Position numbers and translations under genes: made by a program | The notes under the pieces: model-generated | What the model was told of the DNA's origin: nothing | Database searches by the model: none | Seen by the model: only the letters and a program-made list of their open reading frames with translations | Part shown: one piece after another, positions 33,246 through 45,643 of the stretch | Numbering within the stretch: position 1 is the stretch's first letter | Layout of the letters: each line of letters begins with the position of its first letter | Origin: Bryopsis sp. KO-2023 | Lineage: Eukaryota > Chlorophyta > Ulvophyceae > Bryopsidales > Bryopsidaceae | DNA: 64,000 nucleotides | NCBI GenBank assembly: GCA_030272585.1 | Contig: BSYQ01000015.1 | Span: 372,001-436,000, forward strand | Direction of reading: 5' to 3'

Positions 33246-36200
33246 AGTGGTGTTGGGTTTTGTTCATGGAGGTTCAGTAGGCGAAACAGAGAAACCTGAA
33301 CTTGTGCTGTTCAACACGATGGGTCGATCGAAATCCCCTTTCGTCCCCATGCAAAAAGGCAGAGTCAGCTTGTATGTTTGTGGAGTTACGGTTTATGACT
33401 TCAGCCATGTTGGTGAGTTGTGACCTTGATCCGCTGATTCGTTTTGGCTCATTTTTCAGTCAAGTTTTTTTATTTCTTTTCAAAGATGTGTTGCACCTCC
33501 AGGAGTGTCAGGGGTTTCCAGAGATGCTGATTAGTCATCCCCCCCCCTCAATTGATTAAAAAACCAAAATTACGATTCAATATGGACCCTTCAGTGGGGG
33601 GTGAGGTGGGGTGGGGCTGCTTGTCGAGGGTACAGTCATGATATGAGAATTCGTCGTCCTTTGGACCAATTATGTACGTCCAAAAACACACGGTGGGTTT
33701 TGTGATTTCATTCAGGTCATGCTAGGGCCTATGTGGCTTTTGACATTCTGTACAGATTGCTGCTGGAACTGGGCTACGATGTGACATATGTCAGAAATTT
33801 CACGGACATCGACGACAAAATCATCAAGAGGGCCAACGAAACCGAGGTCAGCTGCGAATCTTTGAGCCAGAAATTTATCGACGAATTCCATGTGGACATG
33901 GATGCCTTGGGCTGCAAGTCCCCGTCCCATGAGCCGAAAGCCACCGAATTTGTTCCTCAAATCATTTCTATGATCGAAAAAATTGTGGAAAACGGACACG
34001 CTTACGTCTTGGGGGACGGGGATGTTTTTTTTGACACGGAATCCCTCGAGGGCTACGGACGGCTGTCTGGTCGAAAACAAGACGATAACAGGTTGGGAGC
34101 TTGATTAAAATGGACCTATTCCGATTGTGTCTGCATACATCTATGTGGATTTACCATTGCTTGTTTAGTAGCCCTTTCCAATTCTGAGATTCTGAGTGGT
34201 GTTCTTGGCACGGTGTCGATTCTAATTATCATCTGAATTACTCAGTTTCGTGTGGATTTGAGTGGTGGGGTAGGTCTACCCCTTTCCACCTTTTTTTGTA
34301 TAATGTAGTGCAACTCAGTGTGAGAAACACTGGGGAAGTGGTCATTGGTCGACTCTTTTTTTGTTTTTTCCTATTTCGACGATGTAAAAAAAATCCTTCC
34401 TTTTTCTTCCTTTTTGATGGAAGGGCAGGAGAGAGGGTGGCTGTCGACGGTCGAAAAAGAAACATGGCTGATTTTGCTTTGTGGAAGTCGGCCAAGCCTG
34501 ATGAGCCCTTCTGGGAAAGCCCTTGGGGGAAGGGTCGTCCGGGCTGGCACATCGAGTGCAGTTGCATGATCAAGGAAATTTTTGGTCCTGTGATTGATAT
34601 TCACGGAGGGGGCTGTGATTTGGTGTTTCCCCACCACGAGAACGAGCTGGCACAATCTCAGGTGCTGTGAAGGATGCACCTCTTGTGGGTGAAATGGATG
34701 GAGCTAAATTCTGGTTCAATTTTTGCCATGGAAAATCGACCATATCCTACACAATACTGCATTCTACTTAATGATTCTTATTCTTGACATTCATAGAGGG
34801 TGTTTATTCTGCCTTTTTCCAGGTAGTTTATTTCAATTTTTTTTTTGGTGTGTGGGGTGGTTAAAAAATTAGGCAGCTGCTGGCCCATGTGAGAAAGATG
34901 TGATGTTGAACGGAAAAGATTTCGTTGGCCGATGGATGCACAATGGCTTCGTGAACATCAATGATGAAAAAATGTCCAAGTCTTTGGGCAACTTTTTCAC
35001 CATTCGTGACGTCTTGAAAGAACACCATCCTCTAGCAATGCGGTGGATGTTGCTTGGCACACAATACAGGTGACCAAAAAAAAAATCTGCTATGCTTTCT
35101 GGAACATTTTTTTGGTGATACATTTTTTGTATCAATGTTTTCAGCCCATGTGAGAAAAAATGTGCTGAGTTGGGTTTTTGAAGGATGGTCGATGGTTTGG
35201 TGTGGTGTGCACAGGCAACCTTTGAGTTATTCCCAACCATCCCTGGAAGAGGCTGGGCAAAACGTGTTTTATGTCTATCAGACTTTGGCCGACATAGATG
35301 GTGCTTTGACGCAGGCAGGTGGGCTGTTCATTTTCCTAAAACTAAAATCCGTGTCGAAAAACTGAGAAGTTTTAGCCTTGATCCAAGTTGGATTGGAGTG
35401 GGGAGCTCCGTGGGGAAAAAAGTGTGAGATGAAAGTGTGACTTGGCTCAGATTTGAGTGGTGGGGGTTGTGTGACAGGGGAGGAAGCTTCCAAAGTCAAA
35501 TACGAGAGAGGGACCTTGATGGACGATGTCTTAAAGGCTCTATGTGATGATTTGAATTCCTCTGTGGCGACGGCCGCTGTTTATGGAGCCCTCAAGCCTC
35601 TCAATGACTTGATCCACACCAAAAAGGTAGGACCTCTTGTTGCCTTTTGTTGAATTTTTTTTCGAAAAGTAAAACAGTTGTTTTCTCAGCAGCATGCGAG
35701 CGTGATGCCAGGCTGAACCACAAACAATTTTTTTTTGAAAACGCTGTGGAGTGTGCATTGTATCCTTGACCAGAGGAAACTTTATCGGCCCATCCATGCA
35801 TCTTGAAAGCAAAGGTAAGAAAACAGAAACAATTTTCCCTGTTCGAATTCGCTTTGAAGAGCCGTAGTCATTTGTTTCTTTTTGTGTTGCCTTTTCATTT
35901 CAGGGAAAAAAGAAGCCTAATAGACTTCAGATGTTGGTGTCCGGTGTGACTGACATTCGGTCGTGTCTGGATTTGCTTGGCTTCGGATCCACCGACCCTG
36001 GCCGTGTCATTAAGGAAATGAAAGACCGAGCATTGACTCGGGCTGACATGACGGAAGAGGAAGTACAAGCCATTATTGACCTTCGAAACGAGGTTGGTCT
36101 CATTTTTTATTTCTATTTTCAGACGGAGCCCCACGTAGCACCACCCCCTCCCCCGGGAAAAAAAAGAAAAAAAGACTGAAATGGGCCCATCTCTTTGCAA

Positions 36201-36553
36201 TAATAAGCAATCCCTGTATCCACTGTTCGACTGGCAAGAAAAACCAAAAATAAAAACTACTCAGAAAGAACTCCTCTCAGAAGCTTGCTTTGATTGATTT
36301 TTGTTTCAAGGGAGGCTGGAAGTGGAATGTGGAGCTGTGCACTCTGCAAATGATGTTGGATAGAGATAGATTTTGCTAAGGACCAGGGAGCTTCGATCAC
36401 TGCAATTGTTTTAACAGTTGTCTGGGTATTTTGCAGGCGAGAAAAGCCAAAGACTACTCCAAGGCGGATGAATACAGAAATAAGCTCTTGGACGTCGGAA
36501 TTTTGATGTGCGACACTCCACAAGGAACCACCTGGAGGCCTGGCACACCGTAA
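33246..36553 (+). CDS. Cysteinyl-tRNA synthetase, plant organellar type (5' exon missing)
   Basis: Class I synthetase charging tRNA-Cys, resembling plant plastid/mitochondrial CysRS. Exons: ~33246-33412, 33716-34091, 34424-34661, 34873-35069, 35215-35318, 35478-35626, 35904-36092 and 36437-36553. All are in phase from the first to the stop. Active-site landmarks are YVCGVTVYD (zinc Cys), SHVGHARAY (HIGH region), [10 protein letters not shown] (zinc Cys), [12 protein letters not shown], and the loop [11 protein letters not shown]. The C-terminal DALR-like helical region ends in [11 protein letters not shown], as in plant organellar enzymes. The first visible exon has no plausible initiator before its conserved segment, so a transit-peptide exon lies upstream and is not identified. 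Dual targeting is inferred only from family habit. Confidence 0.92.
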
Positions 36554-36988
36554 CAGGCTTTCTTTCCTCGTGCCCCATCAAACAGTTTTGGAAAACAGGG
36601 TCTTGTAATTGAAAGATAGGGGTGGATGATGAGAAGGCTTTGTTCGATTCTTTTGGTTGTAATCTACATTCACTCTTGGATTTTTCACGGGGTGGAGGTT
36701 TCGTTTTTGATGGTAGATCTGATCCATCCAATTCACAACAATTTTTTCAGTTGGGCTTGTCACCGCCGATTTCTTGCAGAAATTCGTGGCAGGTCACCCG
36801 AACTCAGCACAAAAAAAAAGGGATTCGCTCAGTCAAAAATGTCTCCACAGATATCACCCAACCGCTGGCTTCATTCCACTTTCTTGAGTTCGGCCAGACT
36901 CTTTGTTAAGTCCAACAAGGGGTGCTGCAACACACGCACAAAAAGAGGTGGAATTCTCGGGTAGGCGGTAGAGCCCCCTCAAGAATCG

Positions 36989-37942
36989 ATGGCGCAGATT
37001 TCCGAGGCCAACGCAATTCTGCTCGATGTTCTAACGCGGCAAGTGAAGGCTGTGGAAGCGGAGAAGGGCGTTCATCTGGAACACCGCATTCACGAGTTCG
37101 ACGACTTCCGGTATTGGATCGTCGCCTTTCCCGATCGACCAACTCGACTGCAAATATCGGTTGGAATACCTTCGATCCAAGAGCCCCGCATTCTGAAAGC
37201 CACCTTGGATTTGCTGGTCGAACGACTGGGAGAATTCGCTCGATTGGAGGGGGCGCCTCGAGAAGGATACGACGTCACTATAGACGTCGCGCTTGACGTC
37301 CTTGCGGCACTGCCCGAGGCGCACCGCAAAAAGAGCATCAACAGCATCGCATCGATACGATCGTTGCTTTGCGAGCCTCGTCTCAGGGTGGTTCTGCAAA
37401 ATCTCGCGGATGGGCGATCGGCTCGAAGATCGGTGGAATGCTTTCGTTCCAACAAGGGGGGCCCCTATTTCGCGAAACCTCAAGAGAATGCGGTGACCAT
37501 GGTATACCCCATCCCGAAACAAAGCAACGACCCGGAATCAACTCTAGCAGCCTGTTTTCTGCAGCAATTTGCCCAAACTCAGGTTCGGACTCAATCACAG
37601 GGGGCTGCTCCCCCCGCTTGTCGATATCAACATCCGACAAAACCACCAGCCGAGGTGCTCGACCTCGACAAAGACGTGTTGGGAAACTGTGAGGGAGGGT
37701 TCATTTCGATCACTTTCCATCAAAAGCATGTGACTGGTGGGGGGGTGGAAAGAGCTTTGTGGAGTTTGGTAACTTTTCGGGCGTTCATCGCTCACCACAT
37801 CAAGTGGTCCAAAGCCCACTTTCATACCAGAATGAGGGCAAACGGGGAGAGCATGCTGGCGCGATTGACGCTGGCCCGATTCGATAAGGGGGTCGGGGAA
37901 AGACTGCGGAGAACAGCAACGGGACGAGTTTTTGGTGAATAG
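36989..37942 (+). CDS. ARPC2: ARPC2 (p34) subunit of the Arp2/3 complex
   Basis: Intronless 317-residue frame matching the actin-nucleating Arp2/3 complex subunit 2 (about 300 residues in animals). The strongest evidence is the C-terminal half: GGFISITFHQKHV, then an FRAFIAHHIKWSKAHFHTRM segment. This corresponds to the family's conserved ITF...H, then F-R-x-Y-x-x-x-HIK-x-SKAY-x-HTRMR. The N-terminus (ANAILLDVLTRQV) and the DDFRYWIV segment also fit. ARPC2 with ARPC4 forms the structural core that contacts the mother filament. It follows the synthetase gene by about 430 bp on the same strand. The lack of introns is unusual next to its intron-rich neighbours. Identification is from recalled family motifs and is fairly secure. 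Confidence 0.87.
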   Translation: MAQISEANAILLDVLTRQVKAVEAEKGVHLEHRIHEFDDFRYWIVAFPDRPTRLQISVGIPSIQEPRILKATLDLLVERLGEFARLEGAPREGYDVTIDVALDVLAALPEAHRKKSINSIASIRSLLCEPRLRVVLQNLADGRSARRSVECFRSNKGGPYFAKPQENAVTMVYPIPKQSNDPESTLAACFLQQFAQTQVRTQSQGAAPPACRYQHPTKPPAEVLDLDKDVLGNCEGGFISITFHQKHVTGGGVERALWSLVTFRAFIAHHIKWSKAHFHTRMRANGESMLARLTLARFDKGVGERLRRTATGRVFGE

Positions 37943-39602
37943 CAGGAGTGGATGAAGTTGAATGCCAATTTGAGCCGAGTTCGTTTTTGCAGGAAAAGAC
38001 CAGGAAAAGAGGGAAAGGGTGCTGTGAATTTATCCCCAGCTTTTGGGGTGTTTACATTTCGTAAGCCAGGCCTCTGCAATGTAGTGTGCAGAGAAAATTG
38101 TTCCTTTTTGTGTAGTCACCTCTCTCTTTGGAAAAAGATTATTGAATCGCTGGGGGGTATGATCCAGTCTCCTCTATCGAAAGAAAATGATTCTGAATAG
38201 GCACCATTTTGGTGATAATTTTTCGAAGCAGTACTATATCCCTCCTCAGACAGACATTTGCCGCATTGATTAAAACAAAAAAAGACCTCTTTCAAGCGAA
38301 CATGCCACTACACTCCTTGTGGAAGATCCCTTTCCCTCCACAGGATGGAAAAAAAAAACCATGAAAAAAAACAATATTCTTTACCCAGCCAACATTAGAC
38401 TCCTGAACAGTATGATTCTCGAGGGGGGCATTCACTTTGGAAATGATATTTTTCTCGAAAAAAAACACCACCACCACCGCAGCTGATCTCTTTTCCTTCC
38501 TGGAAAAAACGACACCATTCTTGAAAACCCCACCCCGCCAATCATGGCAAGCCGCCGTATGTTCAAAACTAACATTATTTAGCAAAAGGCAAAAAAATAT
38601 TGGCACCATTATCCCAAGTCTGTCGTGTAAAATTTTTCTTCTCCTCGTTTCAAACCCAAGTCTTTTCCTTCTCTGTTTGCAGAAGAGGATTCCCACAATG
38701 AATCTATTTCTTTTCTTTCCTTTTCTTTTTCCTCCTTTTTTTTTATAATCCATAACCAATCAACAAAATGACGATTTAAAACCAAAACCAAAAAGACAAA
38801 ACCAACTCGAATCATATTTTTCCTTTTACGAGTGGTTCGAGGCTGAAAAGCAGAGTCCAAAAATTCATGCACTCTCTACTTTTTTTTTCCTTCTTTTTTT
38901 CCTTTTAAAAATCCAAAACGAAGCCAATACGTCCATTCACCTTTCCTTTTATACGTTTCTCATATCAACACCCCCAAAAAAGAAGAGCCCCACAGAAACG
39001 ATATCAATTTTTTTCCTTTTTTCTTTTTCTTTTTTTCACATGTAGAAGCGATAAATGAAGGGATAATTTCACTCTCATAAAAAGAAACCAGGAGATTCCT
39101 TCTTTTCAATTTCAACCGAAATTTGTGTTTGAACACCCCAACACAACCTCCAGATGGAACTCTTTGATGAGTCTCCTTTTTCTTCACACATTACACTTTT
39201 TCCCCAACCAAACAAAACACACACACAAACTCCACCATTCATCATAACCATGCATTGGGCCATTGTTTTTCTTTTCCTTCTTCTCAAATCCACGCACCCT
39301 TGTTTTACTCAACATTACCCCCGAAACCCAACCATGAAAACAGACAGACCCAATTACCTCTCAATCCACCTGCACACCAAACCTCATTTCCTCCAAATTT
39401 ACCACAGTTTCCCCGACCAAAACACCACACACAACAATAAGAGCTCTTCCTCTCACACACACATAGCAACACACACACACACACACATAGTTCAACGAAA
39501 CTCCTGGTTTTTCCTTACAAAATATATCATCGAAACACAAAGTTTTCATGAGGGAGTTCTCAGAGCCTGGTGATGTTTCTTTTCTCCTTTTCCCGACAGC
39601 GT
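37943..39602. other. Convergent intergenic region with CA microsatellite
   Basis: About 1.65 kb between the ARPC2 stop and the SERBP1-like stop, AT-rich with long A or T runs. A (CA)n tract lies around 39453-39488. Frames here are low-complexity and without family signal. It should contain both 3' UTRs. Confidence 0.5.
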
Positions 39603-42177
39603 TCAGCTGAGAGAGGGGAACGACGCTTGATCAGCCATATCTGGTTGCTTGGGTTGGGCAGCATAAGATGAGTAGTTTCCACTTCCCCCGTAACTTCCTG
39701 GACGGCGATCGCCTCTGCGAGGGGCACCACCGCTACCTCGTCCGCGATAGTTCCCACCCCCACCTGATCCGGAAGCACCCCATCCTGAGTTTCCAGCATC
39801 ACCGCCCTCGGGGTTCGACTCAAAACGTCCAGAGCCCTCCCTTTCAAAATCTCGGCTACGGCCAGCACCACGACCAGCACCACGGCCGCGGCCACGGCGG
39901 ACTGGATCACCCACACGGAAGCCGGTCTCCACAGGGATGAACTGCAAAGTAGTTTTTCAAATATGACGCACATTTCAAACCCCAGCGAAAAAGAGGAACG
40001 ATAGAATGATCTGGACCCTAAAGAACTGATGGTAATCCTGCCATGCACTATGCGAAGGGCCACAAAAACACAAGGCTGGGTCCAAATCCCTTCACAAACT
40101 CTTTCGACCTTTTCAATGAGGGGTGACTTGTATTTCTGCTGGATCGACATTCCAAGACATTCGCTGATTGAACCCCCCCCTTTTTAAAAAACAAAAAAAC
40201 ACCCCCCAATGCAAACCACTATCACCACTTCAGTGCACACACAACTGTTGTTTTTGAAAAAGGCTTTTGAAGCCTTTTTATCTTCTCGAGGAATTCATCT
40301 AATTCAGTAACAAATGTTATTGCTGTTCTTTTAAAACCTTTTCCGGGGGGATAGGTGAGAAGGGGGGGTGAAACAATACAAATCATGAGTCTACCTCTTT
40401 CTTTGCCTTCTGCTTCATTCTCGTGGTCTTTTCGATTTCGAGGCTTTCGAAGCCGGTTTCCACGTCGTCTTTTTTGAGCTCAGCCAGGCCTTCGAACTGT
40501 TTCATGTCAACCTTGACCTTTTGGACGGTTTTGGTCAGGAGCTTCTCCTTCATCATTTCTTCGTACTCGGCCAGAGTGAATTTCTACATTGCATGAGGAG
40601 ATGTTTCAAACGACGGACCAACTTCTTCCCAACCTTTTGATTATAACCGTTGCCACCCTTGAATGGTTCGCTACTTATTTTTTCATTTCCAGCTTCATCC
40701 TCATATCAATTGAAAATGAGTGTTTATGTCAGCACCACAATCACTGTGTGGGTCAAAAAAATAATAGCCACAGAATGAAAAGGTTCAGTTGTGGATGACT
40801 CACAGGTACTTCCTTCTCCTCCTCCTGTTCCTTCTCAACAACCTCCTCGGCAGCACCTTCTTTCACTTCACCACTGTTTCGAGCAAAAACAAAAAAAACA
40901 ACCAAGCAAAACCATTACGGGTGCTATACGCTAGACTCAACTGGGTTGTACGAAAAAGTCGGTAACTTTCTGGAAGAAAAAAGATGTTAAAAAACCTGAA
41001 ACCATGAACATAATTCTGCTGGGTTTCATTTGGGAACAGCATTCTTATCTATAAGTGGGGTGTCATACTAAAATAAACCGATTAACCCCCACAAAAAGAC
41101 GAGGAAAAAGACAAGGATGAGCTGTGAGGCTGTGCTAACCGAAAATATACATAAACCGTTTTCTAGAGGAACCTACTCGGCAGCTGGAGCGCCTTCAGCA
41201 GGTGCTTCTCCGTTCTGTTCGGTGGCTGGCGGCGCATCTTCGACAGGGGGGTCTTCCCAAGAGTCGGTCGCTCCACCCCAGTTGCCCTTTCCGATACCTC
41301 CACGCTTCTCCATCTCATGACTGACGAACCAACACGAACCGGAACACTTTCAAAAAGATAAATATCGATCGCAGGGATTAATTCCCCCCAACCGCGGTCA
41401 CGCTCTCTCTTCCGTCGAGGCAAAAGCTTCATTTCCAGCAAGTACAGAAATTCCCAGAAAAAAACACACTGCAGCGAAACGTCATCACAGCATCAAAGAA
41501 CAAAGAGCGGGACTGGGCTCCGTCACGTGACGTCCGCTGCCTAGGGTTTTTCGTAGCCAAACGGTTGGACGAGAAGTTTCCTTACCCTCGTCCGCTCTGG
41601 TCGCGACGGTCGAAATCACGCTTAGCCCCGCGGAAACCACCATCACCTCCGCGTCCACGTCCGCCTCGGCCTCCTTGGCGACCTCCGCGAGAGACTGGAG
41701 GGACATCGGCATCATAGCCTTGTTCGCCCGAATCGTAGTAACCGCGACTGTCATAGCCGCCCCGACCGCGACCACCGCGACCACCGAGACGCCCTCCACG
41801 GCCACCGCGCTCGCTCGTACGTCCGCGACCTCCACGTCCACGAGCACCTACCCCCAAAAAATACGCACCAAAGAGTTCAGTACAAAAAAAGTCGCCCAGT
41901 TTCTCCCCTCCAGAAATCCCTCACATCCCTCCCCCGGGGTTACTCTCCCATCCGGCCTCAAGGAACACCGTTCCTCCCCACAACATCCCAAAGCAAGGAG
42001 AGAGTTTCGCACAAGCTTCCCAACCGCACCTTGACCAACCTGGCCACCCTGCGGCGGCTGATCGCTCTTCACGGGTGCGACAGGCTGAGGGGGAACTTGA
42101 ATCTTTTGAGGGTCGTCATTCTCCTCGTCGCCTCCCAATAGAGCGAAGGGGTTGTTGGTCGCTATACCGTACGCCAT
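39603..42177 (-). CDS. SERBP1/HABP4-family (plant RGGA-like) RNA-binding protein
   Basis: Six minus-strand exons, 42177-42030, 41847-41586, 41320-41177, 40873-40810, 40583-40395 and 39941-39603. The phases agree and give 381 residues. The start MAYGIATNNPFALLGGDEEN matches the family's N-terminal NPFxLLxxD motif. Exon 2 is an RGG/RGGRG-rich block. Exon 3 has the conserved KRGGIGKGNWGG motif. Exon 4 is acidic. Exon 5 carries FTLAEYEEMMKEK...VDMKQFEGL, the PAI-RBP1 core. Exon 6 is a second RGG/Gly-rich tail ending in ASFPSLS, like the family's A-x-FPxL end. Proteins of this family bind mRNA and dormant ribosomes and contact eEF2. The role here is inferred. Confidence 0.9.
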
Positions 42178-44056
42178 GATTCAATTCTGGTGTTACTTGC
42201 AAAGCTTTGTTTTTATCCTGGGTTTCTCTGGGGGCTTCCTTTGAGCACTCCTAAGCGAACTCTCCTCTCAACATTGCACTCTTTCACCCATGCTACTCTT
42301 CAAACAAGTTTCCAGGAAGGAGGGCCCGTGTGGTACCGAGACGATAGAAACAAACAGAGGGTCGAAAAGCTATTATCCGAAACTGAAGTAACAGCAGGAA
42401 GCGACCAATCTGGGTGCCACGTCGGACGCGGAGGGGACGTCGTCACGGAGCCAGCTCGCATCTGGATGTGGTGCAACACTGCCCCCCATCAATCCTGGTT
42501 CTGTTGGCCAGGGTGGCGGAATTCTTGCTGGAGGGAGCGCGGACTACCATGTTGGCAGTCGATCCGCACTCATTTTCCGCTCAGAGCTTCCATCGTGAAC
42601 ACCTGAATTCGACAGAAAGAATCCACAATGATGGACGGAAGCTTCGATGCTGCTGAAAGTGTCAGCCATCGACCTCTCAAAACTCATTTCCTGGCCTTCA
42701 TCAGCAACCATGGTCTTCTGGAATGATGCAAGCATGATTGTTGTTGTGAGGAAAATTAACGTGCATGATCAGAAGCGGAGGGGTTGCTCTCCATTTGGAG
42801 AGGCAATGCCTGATGTCGCAGACCAAAAAGTTGGTGACACGAATTGAGGGATTCTACATTGACAAAGAGACTTTGCACCTGACAGTGACGAAGTCAAATT
42901 GTCTCTGCATGGACCAAACCAATGGCCCCAAGTGTGGGCTTCAGGAAGCTGCAGAGAACCATCATGTGGCCATGAATAGATTTCTAGGCTCTTGCGATTC
43001 TGTGTCGGAGTTTCAGAAAGGTTTCTCTGTGGATAACTTGGACCACCCCATGACGAATTCAGGGCTATTCTGTTGGAAAACCAAGCAAGCATTTGAGGTC
43101 TCGGTGGTGTTAGTCATTTCTGGTGATGTTGGTGAGGAGAGGGGCACTCTCTGGTGATTTGATGTCCAACATGTGGATCTCCACCGAGGTGCAGAGAATG
43201 GCGGTCCTGGCTGCGATGCTGTAACAGTGGATCGACAATCGATCAGGGATGAGTTTACAGAAGGCTTTGCCATGACGATGCTCTGTTTGACTTCGTGGTT
43301 TTCCATTGAACAGAACCACAACCCAAATGGCTGGAAAAAAATGGAGAACAAAAAATCCTTTGTTCAAGAAAACAGTTGCAAGGCCAACTGTAGGAATTCT
43401 GAAAGACTATTTTTTTGCCGTTTTTCCGGGCCCACTATCTTCTTAGGGATACATCTGAACTGAATTCCTTCCTTTGCTTTGGTCCACTGGAATTGACCGG
43501 CACCAGGGCACAGATTTGGGGAGGGCGAGTTGGTTAATATCATGGGTGGGCAAGTGTTTGGTTGATGACCTTGGCACCTCAACCTTGGTCAACTGGTGGA
43601 CTGGTGTATTGTTGCTTCTCACTTACTTTTGGCACCAGACAAGTTCTGTCATTACATGTACACAGTTGCCATTTGCTTCTTTTTCTTTTTTCTCGGACCC
43701 TCAATCAATCAATGGAACAAACCAGTCACCCAAAGAGGCAAGGATTGAGGATTGCAAATACGAAAATGACACCATTTCCACCAATCGTAGATTTGCAGAA
43801 GGTGCACTTGCAGCAAACTGACACAAAAAAAGAGAAAGTGAAAAGATTTGAAAGGGATTTGTGCGAAGGGAATGGTGATGTGGACGGTGACGCTGGCCGG
43901 TCACACGTTTTGTGCAGGCGTTTTGGTGGATGTGGTTCCAAACCCAAGCAACAATAAGAGCATCTCCACCGGTGTTCGCAGTCTCAGTTGCAGCTCGCGC
44001 ACGTGCGATCGCTCGCCACAGTCATTCGTATCGCCGCGGAATTACGTGATTTTCGT
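42178..44056. other. Divergent intergenic region with one candidate ORF
   Basis: About 1.9 kb between two divergently transcribed genes. A frame at 42765-43157 (+, 130 codons, non-ATG opening) has protein-like composition (VTRIEGFYIDKETLHLTV) but no family I recognise and no linked exons I can defend. It may be an exon of an unrecognised gene, or chance. Confidence 0.3.
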
Positions 44057-44142
44057 CCTCACTTTGGCTGTACGAACTGAGCATCGCCTCACTTGGACCC
44101 CTTGAACTGAGGCGATGCGCAGTTCGTACAGCCAAAGTGAGG
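44057..44142. repeat. 35-bp inverted repeat (hairpin) upstream of the ankyrin-RING gene
   Basis: Arms 44057-44091 and 44108-44142 are complementary over 35 bp with one mismatch and a 16-bp loop, and end 27 bp before the start codon at 44170. The arms contain CTTTGGCTGTACGAACTG. It could be a 5' UTR structure, a small-RNA precursor or a foldback MITE. Confidence 0.85.
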
Positions 44143-44169
44143 CCAAAGTAACGGACCAAAAAAAACAGA

Positions 44170-45643
44170 ATGCTTCTCGCCCGCTTCGGGTCAGCATCCA
44201 GAAGGGGCAGAAACAAGCAAACGAACGAAAGTCGAGTTTTGCAAGCGTTGAGATCTGGCGACGTCGACGAGCTCACGAGGCTTGACTTAAACGGTCACGA
44301 CTTAAGTGCCAAGATAGATGGCGAAATTCCTCTCTACCACGCTTGCGCTGCTGGGCAGGTGGAAGTGGTGCAGTATTTGCTGAGCATCGGTGCAGATGTT
44401 CGGGCTGGGCGTTACGAGTATCGGCGCAGTTTGACTGTGACCCCACGGACAGCGAAGGGACGACTTATCCGTGACCTGTTGGTACGTTGTGATCCTTACA
44501 ACCGCCCGGGTCGACACACTGGAACAAACGTTCCACGTGCGGGCGAAGGCCAACATTTCGGGGAGGTGTTTATTGCCGCGAAGACTGGGGACGTGAAAAG
44601 ACTCAGAGATTTGGCCGCACGAGGAAAGAACATATGGCTCGAGCATCCGGTGGAAAAAAGGACGCCTCTGTTTTACGCGGCCGCGGGAGCGCACGTTGAA
44701 GCAGTGCAGTACTTGTTGAACTCAGGCAAGCACTGTAACGATTATGCTAAGGAATGTGCACCGCGCCGGGGGAGCTCAAACAGTGGCTGTAGCAAACGTT
44801 CCAGCGTCACGTTAGGTCAAGGACCGAAGTGTTGAGGTTTCCTGGGTTTTGGCATTATTGCTGATGATACTGTTTGACATAGTGTTTTCCTTATTGTGAA
44901 GGGGGGAGCACAAGAATATTAGCATGATGCCTTTTTGTAAAGGGTATTTTCTGCAAGGAAGTGGTTTGCTGTGGTTATTTATGGTGGTTGGTTCTTTCTC
45001 CAGGTGCTGAGGATTCGGATTGCATGTGTGCATTGGTTGCCCCTGATGGACCAAGAGGGGACAGAGTGAGAGATATGCTTTCCCAATGGAGGAGACAATG
45101 GGGTTCCCAGGTGAAGATCTTTCGTGGTCTGATTTCACTCATATTATTTTGGGGGGAGGGCAGGGGTGGAAAACATTGTGAAACCTGGCTGATGGTCTTT
45201 TGACACCGTCATATGGTGACATATAGGCCACTCCCATTTCCAGAGTGCTGGGCACCATGCCAAGTCTCGACCCACACGACCTTTCTTGTTCGAGCGAATT
45301 GCCCGGGGAACTGGAGCCCTGCTTGGATGCTGGAGAACCTTCCTCACCGAATGCGGCTGGGAATGCACCCCTTCCAGTGGCGTCTGCTGTAACCTCTGTC
45401 CCGGAGGTGGTGAGTCGGGGACCTCCACTGGCAAGTGGTGAGAGGGGTGAGCTGGCCGAGTCAGGATCACTGGAAGGGACATGTTGCGTGTGTTTGGAGG
45501 TAGCTGCGAAGTTTGCATGTGTCCCTTGTGGGCACTTGTGCATGTGTCGTGAGTGCTGGAAAGAAATTGAAGCAAGCAAGACTGCAAAATGTCCCATCTG
45601 CAGGAATGACGCAATTCATGCCCTTGAAATTTTTAATGTTTGA
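44170..45643 (+). CDS. XBAT34/35-like ankyrin-repeat RING E3 ubiquitin ligase
   Basis: Three exons, 44170-44725, 45004-45110 and 45227-45643, give 359 residues with agreeing phases. Ankyrin repeats fill the first exon: IPLYHACAAGQVEVVQYLLSIGADV, and TPLFYAAAGAHVEAVQYLLNSG. Between them lies YNRPGRHTGT, close to the YRPGRHAGT motif of plant XBAT34/35. The last exon ends in a C3HC4 RING: CCVCLEVAAKFACVPCGHLCMC...CPICRNDAIHALEIFNV. The RING at the extreme C-terminus, with a short hydrophobic tail, is the XBAT/MGRN-like arrangement. The first intron has a GC donor (CTCAG|GCAAGC). The last intron uses the acceptor ATATAG at 45226, the only one in phase. XBAT35 acts in ethylene and defence signalling in Arabidopsis; function here is unknown. 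Confidence 0.83.

Noticed and set aside
42414..42656. Possible exon with LLARVAEFLLEGARTTML
   Set aside because: Superficially helical, but I could not link it to other exons by phase or assign it to a family.
45244..45260. Acceptor at 45243 for the last ankyrin-RING exon
   Set aside because: It would put the RING out of frame; the acceptor at 45226 keeps phase 0.
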